Shown here piece by piece: positions 1 to 10,697 of a stretch of DNA of 64,000 nucleotides. The position numbers and the translations under genes are program-made. The number at the start of each line of letters is the position of its first letter. Positions within the stretch are counted from its first letter, which is position 1. Source of the DNA: Rosa chinensis (lineage: Eukaryota; Streptophyta; Magnoliopsida; Rosales; Rosaceae); the NCBI RefSeq assembly GCF_002994745.2, contig NC_037092.1, forward strand, positions 86,156,398 through 86,220,397, written 5' to 3'. The notes under the pieces are model-generated. The model was given only the letters and a program-made list of their open reading frames with translations. It had not been told where the DNA came from and made no database searches.

Positions 1-750
1 CTCGATTACCATTAGACACTGGCTCACGGTTTTCAACCATGGAAGCCAACCAATGTGTCATTGTCGCAAATCCCACAGCTATCGCCAACGCCATCTTTTA
101 TAGAGAAGAAAAAATGGAATAAGAACCAACAATCGGAGGATTCCAATTGATCTAGCTTAGTGAAATGGTATAGAAAATGGCGAGCATAGTGATCTAGCTT
201 ATAACCGTTTGGTTATGGTTTGATCATTCAATTAATGTTACTAATTTTCACCTCTTTTACTTCGAAGACTTCTTCTATCTGTTTTGTTTCTGAAGAGCAG
301 CTAAACAGATTGGTTTACATTCTTAGGATGATGCAGTGCCTAGATGTAAAATATATAGATATATACAAAGGACGATTACAAAATAAAACCATGCTTCTCA
401 CCTCGACGGAATAGAGCTCCATTAGCTTCAGGCCTTCAGCTGTTCAGACTCTGTGAGAAGGTTTGTGCCTTGGAGTAGCGTTGGGCAGATCTCTGTGAGC
501 CTTTTGAACAAAAGATCAATCGAATGGGATGGGATCTAACCCAGAGATCTTTGATACCAGATTACCACTAATCAAGTACGGAAACGAGACTTGACTTTCA
601 TAAATGAGCTTTTTGTAAAGTTCTGGGCTTTTTCCTCTTTCTTCGAGTGAGCTCAAATTCCATATTTTATATTATTTTTCTGGTTCCAATTTTGCCCCCG
701 AAAGCCGCAACTCCGCTTTTGACTTCAAGTCTTCAGCCACGGCTTACAAG
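1..750. other. Intergenic sequence, no gene recognised
   Basis: No ORF here resembles a known family. The first 130 bases could encode a short peptide fragment, but there is no start, splice context or recognisable domain. Around 540-570 the minus strand reads TGGTATCAAAGATC, which vaguely resembles an initiator-Met primer binding site but has no LTR beside it. Confidence 0.5.
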
Positions 751-1097
751 TAGAACGGTGGCAGTTCAAATTAGTTATAGGTTAAAATTCAAATTTTAAA
801 GTTAAAATTAAAATTTTAAAATTAAAATTAAAATTAAAATTTTCAGTTTCAAAATTGAGCTACTAATTACAAATTAAAATTTTCAGTTTTTAATTATATA
901 TACCAAACTCAGTATTTCAGTTTTCGGTATTACCAACCTTAGAACAACTAAACTAATTCTTTTTAATATAAATTAGAATGAACAATACTAAGTTTTTCAA
1001 TTTTATAGTCGTAAAGTTTGTATTCGTCTACTTATTATAGCTTTCTTTTGTATATGTGACATCAAGTTTTAGCCATATTCAACAAAACTAGGTTATT

Positions 1098-1313
1098 AAC
1101 CATCACAAGTAGTCGAGTTGGTAAAAGCCTCCAGATGTGGAACCCCCACACCCGGGTTCGAATCTCTCCTACGCTTATTGGAGTTAAATCTCAATCTATT
1201 CTTAATGGCCAGGGGGAGGAAGCGTTTTGACATGATCCCCCCGTCACGGATTAGTCTCTGGATCTAGGAAACTTTTGAGAATCTCAGTGATCTCGATAAA
1301 AAAAAAACAAAAA
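1098..1313 (+). mobile_element. tRNA-derived SINE with perfect target-site duplication
   Basis: A Pol III type 2 promoter is visible: an A box near 1109-1128 (AGTCGAGTTGGTAAAAGCC) and a B box near 1154-1164 (GGGTTCGAATC). A tRNA-unrelated body and an A-rich tail follow. The insertion is flanked by an identical 17-bp direct repeat, AACAAAACTAGGTTATT, at 1081-1097 and 1314-1330. The tail and long exact duplication show LINE-type target-primed retrotransposition. The perfect duplication suggests a fairly recent event. It is not a tRNA gene, because no acceptor stem can be formed around the boxes. Confidence 0.88.
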
Positions 1314-1424
1314 AACAAAACTAGGTTATTTCACCATTTTTGACCAGGTTACTTAAAATACATGTACTATATACTATATGCAGTAATGTTCATACTATTA
1401 TGAAAATTTTTATGTTTATTTCAT

Positions 1425-1450
1425 AATATATATATATATATATATATATC
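1425..1450. repeat. (TA)n microsatellite
   Basis: About a dozen TA dinucleotides in AT-rich DNA. Similar tracts occur near 2278-2308, 4128-4148, 33365-33398 and 47209-47236. Confidence 0.85.
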
Positions 1451-1649
1451 TGTGTATTGAAAACTATAGTATATAAAGCTAATATTTAGATAATCAGTAG
1501 ATTCGGTATTTACCAAAACTGAACAAACTTTTTCAGTAATTTTTTATTTCGCTTTTATCGGTCTAAGTTATCAAAAAGTTAGTTTATCAAACCTAAAATA
1601 TCGGTTGGTATTTGGTCCGTTTGATAATTACCAAACCAAATGGCAGCCG

Positions 1650-2310
1650 CCTACAAGTTAGGGCTCAATGCGGATCCTTAAATTTACTGAACCCGAGATT
1701 GAATTAGATATATCGGTCTCGGTTAAGGTTTACAAATTTTTATTTTCAAAATTGATCAAAATCTGAACCGACTACTTTATTCTGGACTTTCACTCTTTCA
1801 GTTTTAAATACCCAATTGCAGAAAATAATTCGATCCAGTTCTTCTACTTCTATAAATTTCTCCGTCGGAATATGAAAAAATTCTCATTAGCACCTACAAA
1901 GTTCAGTAAAATACATCATAAATACACAATTCTCATCTCAAAAAACTGCTTTGGAAGTTTTGCTCCAAATTTTCTGGAGAAGAGAAAAACTTGGTTACAG
2001 ATCGTGGATGGTTGTTCCATCCGGCAGTGCCTCCTCAAGACGTCGTCGTATGAGGTATCAAACTCAATTAAATTAATGAATGAACCGAATCTGTCCAACC
2101 TGAACCGTTCGTGTTCATAATTGTAAATTGTAGTTTTGAATGCCTTAACGATCATCAATTTGACTAAAAATTTACATAAGTGATTTATACATTAGAACCT
2201 AAAAACGCTGTTAAGATGTGAATATGTGATCGAAAAGTGGTCAAAATATGGAAATCCACCTCCTTAGCAAAGCAAGATTATATATATATATATGTATATA
2301 TATATATAGG
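1650..2310. other. Intergenic sequence with two overlapping short ORFs, no recognised gene
   Basis: Opposed ORFs lie at 1872-2120 (+, 82 aa) and 1916-2158 (-, 80 aa). Neither matches a family I know, and neither has convincing splice or promoter context. The rest is AT-rich with a (TA)n tract near 2280. Confidence 0.4.
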
Positions 2311-2470
2311 ACAAAATACTGTTTACTCCCTATACTTATAGGGTCTCGACGTTTCAGTCCCTGACGTTTCAATTTTATCTAAAAAGTCCCTGAACTTTCC
2401 AATTTCACCTAAAAAGTCCATGCCGTCAATTTTCCGTTAAAAAGTCTGTTATCTTGTTGACGTGGCACTA
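2311..2470. repeat. Terminal region of a dispersed plant repeat (GTCCCTGA-type)
   Basis: The text repeats motifs such as TTTCAGTCCCTGACG, AAAAAGTCCCTGAAC and AAAAAGTCCATGCCG before GACGTGGCA. This is a widespread style of plant DNA-transposon terminus. I could not find the matching inverted end in the window, so the element is unresolved or truncated. Confidence 0.45.
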
Positions 2471-2499
2471 TTTCAACAGTAAAATGACTATTTTACCCT

Positions 2500-2739
2500 T
2501 ACTGACCCAAAAAAAAAAATTACTCTCTTTTCTCTATTTTAACTCTTTTTTCTCTATTTTTTTAATTTGTTCTTTTTTATTCCTACTTTTTTTTTAACTC
2601 TTTTTTCTCTATTTTTTTTAATTTGTTCTTTTTATTCCTACTTTTTTTTTAACTCTTTTTTCTCTACTTTTTTAATTTGTTCTCTTTTTTTTCCTACTCT
2701 TTTTTAACTCTCTTTTCTCTTTTTTTTTATTTGTTCTCT

Positions 2740-2775
<36 letters not shown>

Positions 2776-2889
2776 CTTTCTCTTTTCTACTTTTTTTTTA
2801 ACTCTTTTTTCTCTACTTTTTTAATTTGTTCTCTTTTTTTTCCTACTCTTTTTTAACTCTCTTTTCTCTTTTTTTTTTATTTGTTCTCT

Positions 2890-2933
<44 letters not shown>

Positions 2934-3047
2934 CTTTCTCTTTTCTACTTTTTTTTAACTCTTTTTTCTCTACTTTTTTAATTTGTTCTCTTTTTTTTTC
3001 CTACTCTTTTTTTAACTCTCTTTTCTCTTTTTTTTTATTTGTTCTCT

Positions 3048-3089
<42 letters not shown>

Positions 3090-3090
3090 C
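2500..3090. repeat. Tandem pyrimidine-rich repeats with embedded (TA)n tracts
   Basis: Short units of the form TTTTTAACTCTTTTTTCTCTA plus TTTAATTTGTTCTC repeat throughout. A larger unit of about 150 bp, each carrying one (TA)n tract, recurs at about 2740, 2890 and 3050. ORFs here are translations of low-complexity DNA. Confidence 0.8.
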
Positions 3091-3716
3091 TTTCTCTTTT
3101 CTATTTACCTCTTCTTCCTCTTCCTCCTCTCTGCTCTTCGACCTTATTTTCCTCCTCCCTGATCGCAGCTCCAGTTTTCGGCCACGCTTGGAAGCCGGAA
3201 TGGTCGGGTTCTCTTCCCTTCAGATTCCGGCCCTTTCGTGGTGTCGGAGCTATATCAGAAGCTTTCTCTTGACGTCAATAACGTTTCTTTGGTGTTGGTT
3301 TGCTGAGATGATGAGCCAATAGTGATTCGAAGAGGATAAGATATTTGAGTTTTCCTGCGAGTTTCCATGTTTTGGTCTATTTGGCTGTTTTTGATCGTAA
3401 CTTTAAAGAGAAATGTTTGAACTGTTTTGGCACCGAAGAAAGGGAGGTGGAACGTGAATTGATTTGATTTGGGTGTGCTCCGATTTGGTTTGGAACCGAT
3501 TAGGAGAGGTGGTGATGCTTGCTGGCATGACGGGGATGATGGATGGATGGTGGAATGGCCAGCACTTGCTTGGAGCGGCGGGCACGCCAACGGTGATTAG
3601 GAGACGTGGTGATGCTTGCCGAAAACTGGAGCTGCGATCAGGGAGGAGGAAAAGAAGGCCGAAGAGCAGAGAGGAGGAAGAGGAAGAAGAGGTAAACAGA
3701 AAAGATAAAGAAATAA
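3087..3716. repeat. Inverted repeat, ~95-bp arms, loop ~435 bp
   Basis: The left arm (about 3087-3182) contains TTACCTCTTCTTCCTCTTCC and ends CCAGTTTTCGGC. The right arm (about 3618-3716) is its reverse complement, starting GCCGAAAACTGG. The arms differ at only a few bases. The loop and the GC-rich block to 4060 give overlapping ORFs on both strands but no known domain. It may be a foldback element or paired transposon termini. Confidence 0.65.
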
Positions 3717-4267
3717 AAATAAAAATAAACAAAAGAGAGAGAACAAATATATATATGCCCGATCACAGGCAAACGTCTGCAATGTGGCTAAAGTGGGGAC
3801 GTCGACGCAGCAGCAGCTTCCAGGCCGAGACGGCGGCGCGTGGCTTGCAGGAGGGAGGTCGGAGGCATCTTGGATCGTTCTGGGCAGCGATCGAGGTCGG
3901 AGGAGATCGAGGTTGCACGTTCTGGGCAGCGGCCGGACCTGCAACTGCAAGCTTCTGGGCAACGCCGCAACCTCGTCGCCGGTGACTCCACCCGACTGCA
4001 GACCGACTTCTTAGACCCCTAGCCCCCCTCCGGCAAGCCCCGCCGCGTTGTCGAAGCTTGATCAAGCCCGGAGGAGCAATGTCCGCACTTTTTCTGGGTT
4101 TGCGGACGTCCGCTCTCGAACGGCTCTATATATATATATATATATATAATTAGCTAGTTTGGTTTAAAACCGATCAGTTTGGCAATATAAATAGGATCCG
4201 AACCAGATTTAACCGATTTCGGTCCAGTTTTCTTCTTTTCTGCTTCCCTTTTTGGTTCGGTTATTGT

Positions 4268-4688
4268 TCATACATATTATATAATATGCTAATAATACCA
4301 ATAAAACAAGACTTATAGCCAAATACTCACCAATGGGGACTACTAGGACCACCACGATGTGACCACCGAGGTTGGCCCATCCCCAGCTTGGACACACTCT
4401 AAAGAGAGCATGCCTCTCCCACATCTGAAATGAACAGGACTCAACGTCCTCCAACACCTATATAAGGCCAAAAATCTTTCCCAACAGGTAAGTTCTCTAA
4501 TCTAATTCTTCTCTTGATATTGTCAACATTTACTGACTTAAGCATCTAAGAGTCTTAGGCAGGCAAACCCGATCTCTCTCTGACTGTTGTTGTGTTAAAC
4601 AGATTATGAAGAGAGAAATAGGCGAGACAAGATCAATCCGTGATTCCAGATCCCATTAGCAACCAGACCTCGGAAGACCCCGAAAACA
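4268..4688 (+). mobile_element. Truncated 5' LTR of the Tat-lineage Ty3/gypsy element
   Basis: This block aligns along its length with 29355-29767, differing at very roughly one base in ten by eye, and it immediately precedes a primer-site-like TGGCG sequence and a gag start. A TATA-like CCTATATAAGG lies near 4457-4467, as in the right copy. The left LTR lacks the first several hundred bases present in the right copy, so it has been truncated or replaced at about 4268. Confidence 0.75.
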
Positions 4689-4689
4689 T

Positions 4690-4706
4690 TGGCGTTAGAA
4701 GGAGGG
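4690..4706 (+). other. Probable primer binding site of the Tat element
   Basis: TGGCGTTAGAAGGAGGG follows the LTR end (GAAAACA) after one base. Retroelement primer sites begin TGG and match a tRNA 3' end. I cannot assign the tRNA with confidence. Confidence 0.5.
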
Positions 4707-4755
4707 TCCTACTCTTTCCCTCCTTTTAGTTAACGGTACCACTAGTCTCAACACT

Positions 4756-6474
4756 ATGGTAGAAATCAGCAATGTCGATGACCCCCAGGTCTCAGATGAA
4801 GGTGTCAACCGAGGCCTACAGTTCATACCCATAGATGATGACAATTCCACAGTCGCGGCTAGCGATTCCGCCACAACAACAGATATCGTTGCAGCTCTTG
4901 AACTCACTAAGCGAGACATTCTCCAATTCAAAGAGCAGGTAGCACGAGAACATGTGGCCATGATCGAAACACAGAACCACACAGCGGCAGTGGAAAGACA
5001 AAACCATATAGTCCTCAACACACTACAGCAAAGGGTCAAGAATAATGCCACTTGGAACGCCTTCTCCAACAGACATTGTTACCAACACTCGGTGGTACCC
5101 TAACACCTGAGACACTTTTCACCATGGGCGCACCTACATCTGGGATAGCTAGCCAGCCTGCCAGTACTTCAGGTGTCAATAACATATCAACCAACACCCT
5201 TGTCCCCACCACTGGCACCACTCAAAGGATTATCTACATGAACATAACTTTACACAATGATTCCCTTACCAAACCACCGCTAGAGCCTTCCTTACTCCCA
5301 GGGTTAAGTAACACAGCTTTAGATATGACTACCAGGTTACTCCTTCAAATGAACCAAACCATTAACAAACTTCAGCAACGAATTGAGGCCGCCGAGATCA
5401 GGGCTTGGTATCCGGTGTCAGTAAGGTTCAAGGGCAGGCCAGGCCTAGGCTGAGAAGCGACCATTTGACTCAAAGCCCTTCAAGATGAACAAATATAAAG
5501 GTACCACACACCTTTACCCACATCTGGAAATTTTCAACTCCTTCCTCAACAACACCCACTACTCCCGACGCTATGGCTTGTCATGCTTTTGAGGAGACCC
5601 TGTGAGGAGGCTCTCACATGGTTCTTGGGTCTGCCACCCACTTCAGTGGATTGCTTCCAGCAACTAGCAGATAAATTCGTGACCAGGTTCATTCTTCGTG
5701 CCAACGGGTACCAATCAACTGCTCAACTTTTCAGAGTGAAACAGCTGGAGGGCAAAGGATTGTGAGACTTCGTGACTAGGTGGCAATCTATGGCTACCAA
5801 GTGTCGGAATCTCACAAGATGATAGCAGAGAATGCATTTCGCCAGGCACTTAAGGCCAGGTCTCTTCCTCTATGAAATCAATGCTCACAGACCAAGGGAT
5901 TATGATGAACTCATGGAAGTAGCCACTCTACATGCATAGGTAGAATTCAAAAATTTTGGTATTCCCGAGATGGTAGCAGTATCGAGACTCCAGTAGCAGC
6001 AATAGTAACCCTCAACCCAAAACCTCTGGCCTAGGTTCGCCCCACACAAGAGGGCAAGAGCAAAGATTGGTAACAAGATAAACCCAGCTATAGTTAGGAC
6101 AAACGCCAATAGAACTATGGCAAGAGTCTAGAAAAGCCAAATAATAGTACGGCGACAATAACCGTAACATGGACTCCCAGGACACTCCATATGTGAAAAA
6201 TCTCCCTCAGCCAAGGTACGAAGTATTCACGACACTCAATGCTTCCTATGAAGGGATATAGAATATCCACAGAGACATCATCCCTCCTCCTAAACGTCGA
6301 TTCAGCAAAAACAAGCAGGCAAAGGAGGATAACGATAACTATTGCACCTATCACAGAGACTCGGGTCACAACACTAATCTATGTTATGCCCTCAAGAACG
6401 TCATCGAATACCTCATTCAGAATGGTCAGTTGCACCAATACAGGCCTCCCGCCACTGGTAACAACACCATTAAA
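4756..6474 (+). pseudogene. Tat-lineage Ty3/gypsy gag, frameshifted
   Basis: The first ATG after the leader (4756) opens a 115-codon frame with a coiled-coil-like region rich in Glu, Gln and Lys. It then shifts frame near 5050 and continues to about 5453. The retrotransposon gag core (motifs AxTWFLGLPPTS and FxQLADKFVTRF) lies at about 5583-5765, followed by a stop. At about 6330-6420 a Cys-His cluster of the form CTYH...GHNTNLC matches the atypical zinc finger of Tat Gag proteins. Several stops and shifts show it is dead. The coding is cut at 6475 by an LTR-like insertion. Confidence 0.75.
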
Positions 6475-8490
6475 TGTAGTACCCCAGAAATTCATTATTA
6501 TTTTCTGAGGATTATTCAGGAATTTAATTAGTAGTTGTTTGACGATTTTGTGGTTTATGGGTGATGCGGAAGTATTTCAGACGAATAATTACTCGAAACG
6601 TTTTATTTTTGAGGGGTCAAAATGTTGACTTTTTATTCATTGGGTTTCTCCAAAAACTTCCTTCATGAAAGTCGTAGAGCGAATCGATACAATTTCGTGG
6701 ACATATGGTACGCATAAATCGGAGTTAGTATGAGGAAGTTATGGCCGATGGAAAATTGGAGAAATTTCTCTAAATATAGAAATTTCCGGGTTTTTTTTTT
6801 CATAAAACCCAAAACTTTCAGAAACTCCATTTTTTCGTCCGTTCTCTCTCCTCAGAATCGACAGAACCCAACCCGGACCCAGAAACCCGACCCTGTCAGA
6901 ACTTCCATCTCCGGCCACCCCAGACGACGCCGCCAAGTCAGGGACGTTCAGATTGACCTCGCGCTCCTCCTTGTGGTAGTGGCTTGCAGCGGAGGGAACC
7001 GTACACGGCAAATCAAAGCCGCAAAGCTAGGAGCTTGGGACCCAATGGTAAATCCGACCTCCGGCCCACGATTGGGTCTGATCCTTACCTTTCTGGAATC
7101 CTCTCCTCCTCTAGATCACACATAGACAAGACTTGGAGGACGATTCAAAGTGTGGAGCAAAAGATCAAGGTATGAAGTTTAACGGTGGAGGATTCTTGGA
7201 TTTCAAAACGTGATATAGGCCAATCTAGGCCGATTCAGACTTAGCTCCAGGTTTTGAGTTTGGTCCAGCGGTGGTGTTCTTCGCATACAGTACTATTTAG
7301 GGGACCACGCATACGGTTTTCTTCATCTAGCAGTACCTCGGTACGTCCCCCTGTACACAATTATAATTCATGAATAATAATTCAGCAATTAAATACGATT
7401 TCAACATCATATCCTCATAAATCAACATTTCCATTTCTTTTCCGATTTAACCCAAACTTCACCATTAACATCAATTCATTAATTTCAAGGTTCTATGCTA
7501 GAACCGAGAGAAATCCGACGATGGGATTCTCGTAAATCGATAATCAAAATATCGAACTTCGGAAATTCAAAATCAATATTAAACTTCTCCGATTTCCACC
7601 AAAAATCATATCTACATGTTATACCACTCACAATTAAATTATCTAACCAAAAACAGGACTTCAAAACCGGCCATACGCACCTCCACGAGCCACCAACAGT
7701 GGCGGTGCGTGGGCCCCGCTGGCCAACTCCGATTCTGGTCACCAAATTTCACCAACATCATCATCTCAACATTCTAAACAACTTTCATAACTACAACAAA
7801 GTCCAATTTCAAGTCAAAAGTCCGGAATTTACCTTGAAAGCAAAGTGGGAAAAATTGAAACCCTTGATCTTCAATCCTTCGATTCATGCTCTACACTTCA
7901 AAGAGACTTTGAGGGATGGTTGTATGATCCAAGAGCTCAAAGACCCAACAAGAATCATCACCGGAGGTAGCCGGAAACGAGAGAAATCACTGGAAATGTC
8001 AAACTGCTACAGTAACTTTCTTTGCTTCGATTCGTCGTATGTCTATGGTTAATGATAGGATGCAAGACATATATGGATAGAAACCTTATTTCAAGACAAA
8101 GATATCGATACCAATTCCATGGCCATAGGTGGCCGGACTAAACGGCGGTGATGCCGGAAAGCCACGCCGACAAGAGAAGAAGAAATCCCGAAATGGAAAG
8201 TCAGATTGCTATTTATAGACATGAATTCAACATAATTACAAAATTATCACTGACTTGAAACCCTTATAACTTCTTCGTTACAACTTTGATTTTAGCGTGC
8301 CACATGTCCCCGAACTCTGTTTAATGTTATCTACAACTTTCATGAAGGAAATTTTCTCAAAAACTAACCCAAACAAAAAGTCAACTTTTAGGACCCCCTA
8401 AAAGATTGAAATGGAGTCAAAAGTAAAAGTAAATGTCGTTTACCTTCCGAAAGATTAGTATGCCGGTAAATTTAGGTTTGGGACGTAACA
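6475..8490. mobile_element. LTR-like insertion with long inverted arms, within gag-pol
   Basis: The block starts TGTAGTACCCC and ends GGGACGTAACA, so it has LTR-like TG...CA ends. Its right arm (about 7340-8490) resembles in direct orientation the terminal part of the LTRs at 52340-53560 and 59960-61053 (shared AAAAAGTCAACTTTTAGG and a following GTCGTTTACC). Its left arm (about 6480-7140) resembles the same sequence inverted. I could not find a clean 5-bp target duplication. It could be a rearranged pair of LTR fragments rather than one solo LTR. Confidence 0.6.
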
Positions 8491-8499
8491 ATGAAGATA

Positions 8500-10075
8500 C
8501 TGACACCTGGTGGTATCCTCATAATCAATGGTGACAAGGAAATGGGTAGGCAGTGTAACTCTTTAACTATCGCCAGGGGCGAAGGGGAGAAGTGCTCTCG
8601 CTAGGTGAACAACCGTCTCCCTCTAACGAACCAGATGATCCCTGAGATGACCCAGGAATAAATTACGACACTATATCTCAGCAAAAGAAGAGAACCAAGC
8701 AAATAGTGAGACCAAGCTCAGCTGAAGAGATCATATCTGTCTCAATCTCAGATGAGCATTGCGAGAGAAAGGTAAGGATTAGGTCTGGTTTGGATCCCGA
8801 GATAGGTGATGCTTTGATCCAATTCCTCAAATCCAGACAGGAGATGTTCGCTTGGTCCTATGCCGATATGCACAGAATCTCGCAAGAGGTAATCACCCAT
8901 GAGCTAAACATCTCCCCTTCTTGCCCATCAGTACGATAAAAGCGGCGGGCCTTCAATGAAGAAAAATACAGGGCCATTCAAGCAGAAGTGAAAAAGTTTA
9001 AAGAAATAAGCTTTGTCAGAAAGGTAAACTACCCCATTTGGTTGGCAAATGTGGTCATGGTCAAGAAGGCAAATGATAAATGGCATATGTGTGTGGACTA
9101 CACTGACCTAAACAAGGCCTGTCCCAAGGACAGGTTCCCATTACCGAGAATCGACCAACTCGTGGACTCGATAGCCAGACACAAACTCTAAGCTTCATGG
9201 ATGCTTTCTCTGGGTACAATCAGATTAAAATGGACCCCAAGAATCGGGAACACACTACTTTCACAACTGACAAGAGCCTCTATTACTACGAAGTAATGCC
9301 TTTTGGCCTCAAAAACGCCCGCGCCACGTATCAACGGCTAGTTAACACCATGTTTGTTGAGCATATTGGTACGATAATGGAGGTATATATGGATGACGTG
9401 ATGATCAAGAGCTTGACAGTAGATGGTCACATCCCTAACCTGCACATCGTGTTTGACATTATCCTTGGCAGTGGTATGCGATTGAACACAGAAAAGTGCA
9501 TTTTTTCCGTACATGGTGGTAAATTTCTAGGTTTTGTCGTTACCACGAGGGGAATAGATGCTAACCTTGAGAAGGTTGAGGCGATACTGGACATGAAGAC
9601 ACCAATCACCAGAAACGAGGTCCTGTCATTAACCAATAAGATGGTTGCCTTGTCTCGCTTCATCTCGCGGCTAATAGACAAGTGTACCCCATTCTTCAAA
9701 CTGTTCAAGACCCAACACCAGAAACAAATCACATGGGGTCTGGAGCACGAGGCAGCTTTTGTTGCTATCAAGAACTATTTGGCATCTGTTTCTATCTTGG
9801 CCAAGCCTGTCCCAAGTGAGGTAGCAATATCTGGCACGGCTATCAGCTCTGCCCTGGTCAGGAGAGAGCACGCCAACAAACTACCAGTTTTCTACCCCAG
9901 CAAAGGTTTTATAGATGCCGAGACCAGGTACCCAGGAATTGAAAAGCTAGCTCTCGCTTTGGTCAGTGCTGCCAGGCGCTACGACAACACTTCTAGACCC
10001 ACACCATTCATGTCCTCACTAATCAACCCCTCAAGCAGCAACTGCAGAAACCTGATACATCAGGACGCTTGGTGA
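8500..10075 (+). pseudogene. Tat-lineage Ty3/gypsy pol: protease remnant, reverse transcriptase, RNase H
   Basis: After the insertion, coding resumes with a protease-like segment (about 8500-8930). The reverse transcriptase follows at 8941-9700: the early motif CVDYTDLNKACPKDRFPLP is at about 9100-9150, and the catalytic box VYMDDVMIK is near 9390-9410. A Ty3-type RNase H starts near 9810. A stop and frame change occurs at about 9190-9197, and another stop lies at 8937. Motif spacing and the GYNQIKM and LNTEKC style place it in the Tat lineage. The enzyme cannot be made from this copy. Confidence 0.88.
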
Positions 10076-10084
10076 AATGGTCAA

Positions 10085-10697
10085 TTGAACTGGGTGAATT
10101 CGATATCCATTACAAACCATGGATGGCCATGCTGTGGCAGATTTTATTTCCGAGTTATACCTCTGGAAGATGCCGAGAATCAAGAAAAAAAGCCAGCGAC
10201 ATTGATACCAGGCGAGGTCTGGGAACTGTACATTGATAGTTCTTCCAACAACAGACACAGCAATGCCGACATCATTATTACAGATCTAGAGGGTTTCACA
10301 TACGAGTATGTTCTACGCTTCAGCTTCAAAGCATCAAACAATATTGCAGAATATGGAGCCTTGGTAATGAGTGTACAACTGGCACAAGAGTTAGAAGCCA
10401 TAAACCTCAACATTTTCAATGACTCCTAATTAGTGGTTAACCAAGTAAGTGGTGATTTTCAGACCAAAGATTCTAACTTGAGCCATTACCAACACTTGGT
10501 AGGGGCCTCGTTACAGGGCTTCAGTTCTTTCAAGATTACCAAGATACTGAGACTGAACATGCGAGAGCAGACAGCTTGGTGAGACTTGCTACAGCTCCTC
10601 TCGAGGATGGCGACAACAACATCAGGGTCGAGACACTAACTCAACCAAGTATTTCTAAACCATACTCTGAAATCTTTGTTGTTGAACACCAGCCTCT
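10085..10697 (+). pseudogene. Second (archaeal-type) RNase H of the Tat element
   Basis: The motifs LYIDSSS near 10225-10245, ASNNIAEYGAL near 10330-10360 and a later DS-LVVNQ (interrupted by a stop near 10427) are those of the additional RNase H that defines Tat-lineage elements. Further stops appear near 10580. The frame is cut at 10698 by a solo LTR whose removal rejoins the coding region. Confidence 0.8.

Larger units (their letters stand above)
751..1649. mobile_element. hAT-like non-autonomous element (probable)
   Basis: The left end TAGAACGGTGGCAGTT and the reverse complement of the right end, GGCTGCCATTTGG, are imperfect inverted repeats of the kind seen in plant hAT MITEs. The flanks are CTTACAAG (743-750) and CCTACAAG (1650-1657), an 8-bp duplication with one mismatch. 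The interior is AT-rich and has no transposase. A SINE has inserted at 1098. The weak terminal match makes the call tentative. Confidence 0.42.

Noticed and set aside
1109..1164. tRNA gene
   Set aside because: A and B boxes belong to a SINE with tail and target duplication; no tRNA cloverleaf.
3039..3272. 77-aa ORF
   Set aside because: It starts in a (TA)n tract and crosses pyrimidine repeats; no domain.
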